Shown piece after piece: positions 63,097 through 64,000 of a DNA stretch of 64,000 bases; position 1 is the stretch's first letter, and each line of letters starts with the position of its first letter. A program made the position numbers and the translations under genes. The stretch is from Gammaproteobacteria bacterium (GTDB lineage Bacteria > Pseudomonadota > Gammaproteobacteria > Pseudomonadales > Pseudomonadaceae), in NCBI GenBank assembly GCA_012728415.1, contig JAAYFD010000032.1:59512-123511 (forward strand). The letters run 5' to 3'. The notes beneath the pieces were generated by a model, which was not told where the DNA came from, ran no database searches, and saw only the letters and a program-made list of their open reading frames with translations.

Positions 63097-64000
63097 ATGA
63101 GATATTTATTGTTATGTCTGCTGTGTGTTTTTGGCTCTAGTGCGTTTGCTGCAAAAATCCAACAGCCACCTATTAATGGATTTATTGTTACATATGTTAG
63201 CGATAAGAATATACCTATCAAGGTTGGAGAGCGTGCTACTACTCAGGCTGCTTTTTGTAATAGACTTTTTACATATTCTAAATCAGCTCATGATCGTGAA
63301 GAAAAACCTGCTCCGCATATTACCTATACTTATAAAGTTGAAGAAGTTCAGTATGGGGCGCTTGGAATTTATGGGACTTTTTCCCCCGGCGAGGGTGGTT
63401 GTGCAACTTTTGGAACTTTAACAACCTTAAATACTTTTAACCCTCCTGAGACGGTCGATGAAACTTATTACGATCATTTGCATTTATCACGTGGAGCTGT
63501 TTGTAGTGATTTGAGTGATCTTGTTTATGATCCAGATACAAAACAGAATGTTTGCTATGTTGATCCACCGAAACCACCGGAGCCAAAAGAATGTAAAGCC
63601 GGTGAGGAAATTTTACGTTATGGATTTTCAGCGGCTGGTGGTGAGGTTAATTACAATCCGAATGTTTGTTATGAAGGTTGTAATTACAACTATGAAAGCC
63701 GTTCCGGTGCAGGCATTGAAATGCCGGATTATCCTGGCATCTTTAAATATAACGTCTATTACAAATCAGATGGTTCCGAATGTTCCGCCCCGACTCCGCC
63801 GGTAACTCCGCCAGATATTCCTGATCCACCTGAAGAGCCTTGTCCTGAAGGTTGGGCCTTGGGTGCTGATGGTTCGACCTGTTTTAGAAAGCCTGATCCT
63901 GATGATGGTGGTACTGGCGGCACTGGTGGTACCGGTGGCGATGATGGTGGTACCGGTGGCGGTGGTGATACCGGTGGCGGTGATGGTGGTACTGGCGGCA
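63097..64000 (+). CDS. pIII-like attachment/minor coat protein, truncated by window end
   Basis: MRYLLLCLLCVFGSSAFAAKIQQPP...Cys-rich domains...GGTGGTGGTGGDDGGTGG Gly-rich linker; open for 301 codons to the window edge; missing from the ORF track. Confidence 0.8.
   Translation, partial: MRYLLLCLLCVFGSSAFAAKIQQPPINGFIVTYVSDKNIPIKVGERATTQAAFCNRLFTYSKSAHDREEKPAPHITYTYKVEEVQYGALGIYGTFSPGEGGCATFGTLTTLNTFNPPETVDETYYDHLHLSRGAVCSDLSDLVYDPDTKQNVCYVDPPKPPEPKECKAGEEILRYGFSAAGGEVNYNPNVCYEGCNYNYESRSGAGIEMPDYPGIFKYNVYYKSDGSECSAPTPPVTPPDIPDPPEEPCPEGWALGADGSTCFRKPDPDDGGTGGTGGTGGDDGGTGGGGDTGGGDGGTGG

Noticed and set aside
63125-63805. 98-aa and 96-aa plus-strand ORFs at the right end
   Set aside because: They are alternative frames of the pIII-like ORF that is open from 63097 to the window end.

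Overview
A 64-kb gammaproteobacterial window, probably Pseudomonadales/Oceanospirillales-like. About 0-43.2 kb is a conserved core: DUF815 ATPase, alaA-like aminotransferase, htpX, thiolase, etfAB and ETF-QO, orphan sbp, fur-bamE-rnfH-ratA-smpB, mutS-fdxA-pyk, maf, rnfABCDGE, bacteriohemerythrin, murJ, GGDEF/EAL and HDOD proteins, pgpA-thiL-nusB-ribH-ribBA-ribE behind an FMN riboswitch, valS, and a TrpX-like ABC transporter. About 43.67-58.98 kb is a P4-like integrative defense island flanked by a near-identical short repeat resembling the 3' end of a tRNA/tmRNA gene (TTGGTGG(A)GCCGGGG). Its cargo is a type I restriction-modification locus interrupted by accessory genes: hsdM - GIY-YIG nuclease wrapped in REPIN-like palindromes - hsdS - GIY-YIG/DUF4357 - 33-aa ORF - fic - TGTAAG motif array - hsdR - an unknown acidic 261-aa protein. 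It is followed by a TubC-N-like ORF, a frameshifted DUF3987/primase gene, alpA, and an internally deleted integrase. About 59.1 kb to the right edge is a filamentous (inovirus-like) prophage: repressor-like gene, operator array, nested large hairpins (candidate ssDNA origin/packaging region), a major coat protein with a predicted ~41-aa mature form, a 23-aa membrane mini-protein, and a Gly-rich pIII-like ORF that runs off the window and is absent from the supplied ORF track. The main observations for follow-up are the GIY-YIG/REPIN-like unit inside the RM operon, the unknown gene after hsdR, the TGTAAG array, the inovirus with its hairpins, and a 91-bp near-perfect palindrome between smpB and mutS. 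All assignments come from reading the sequence; no database search was run.
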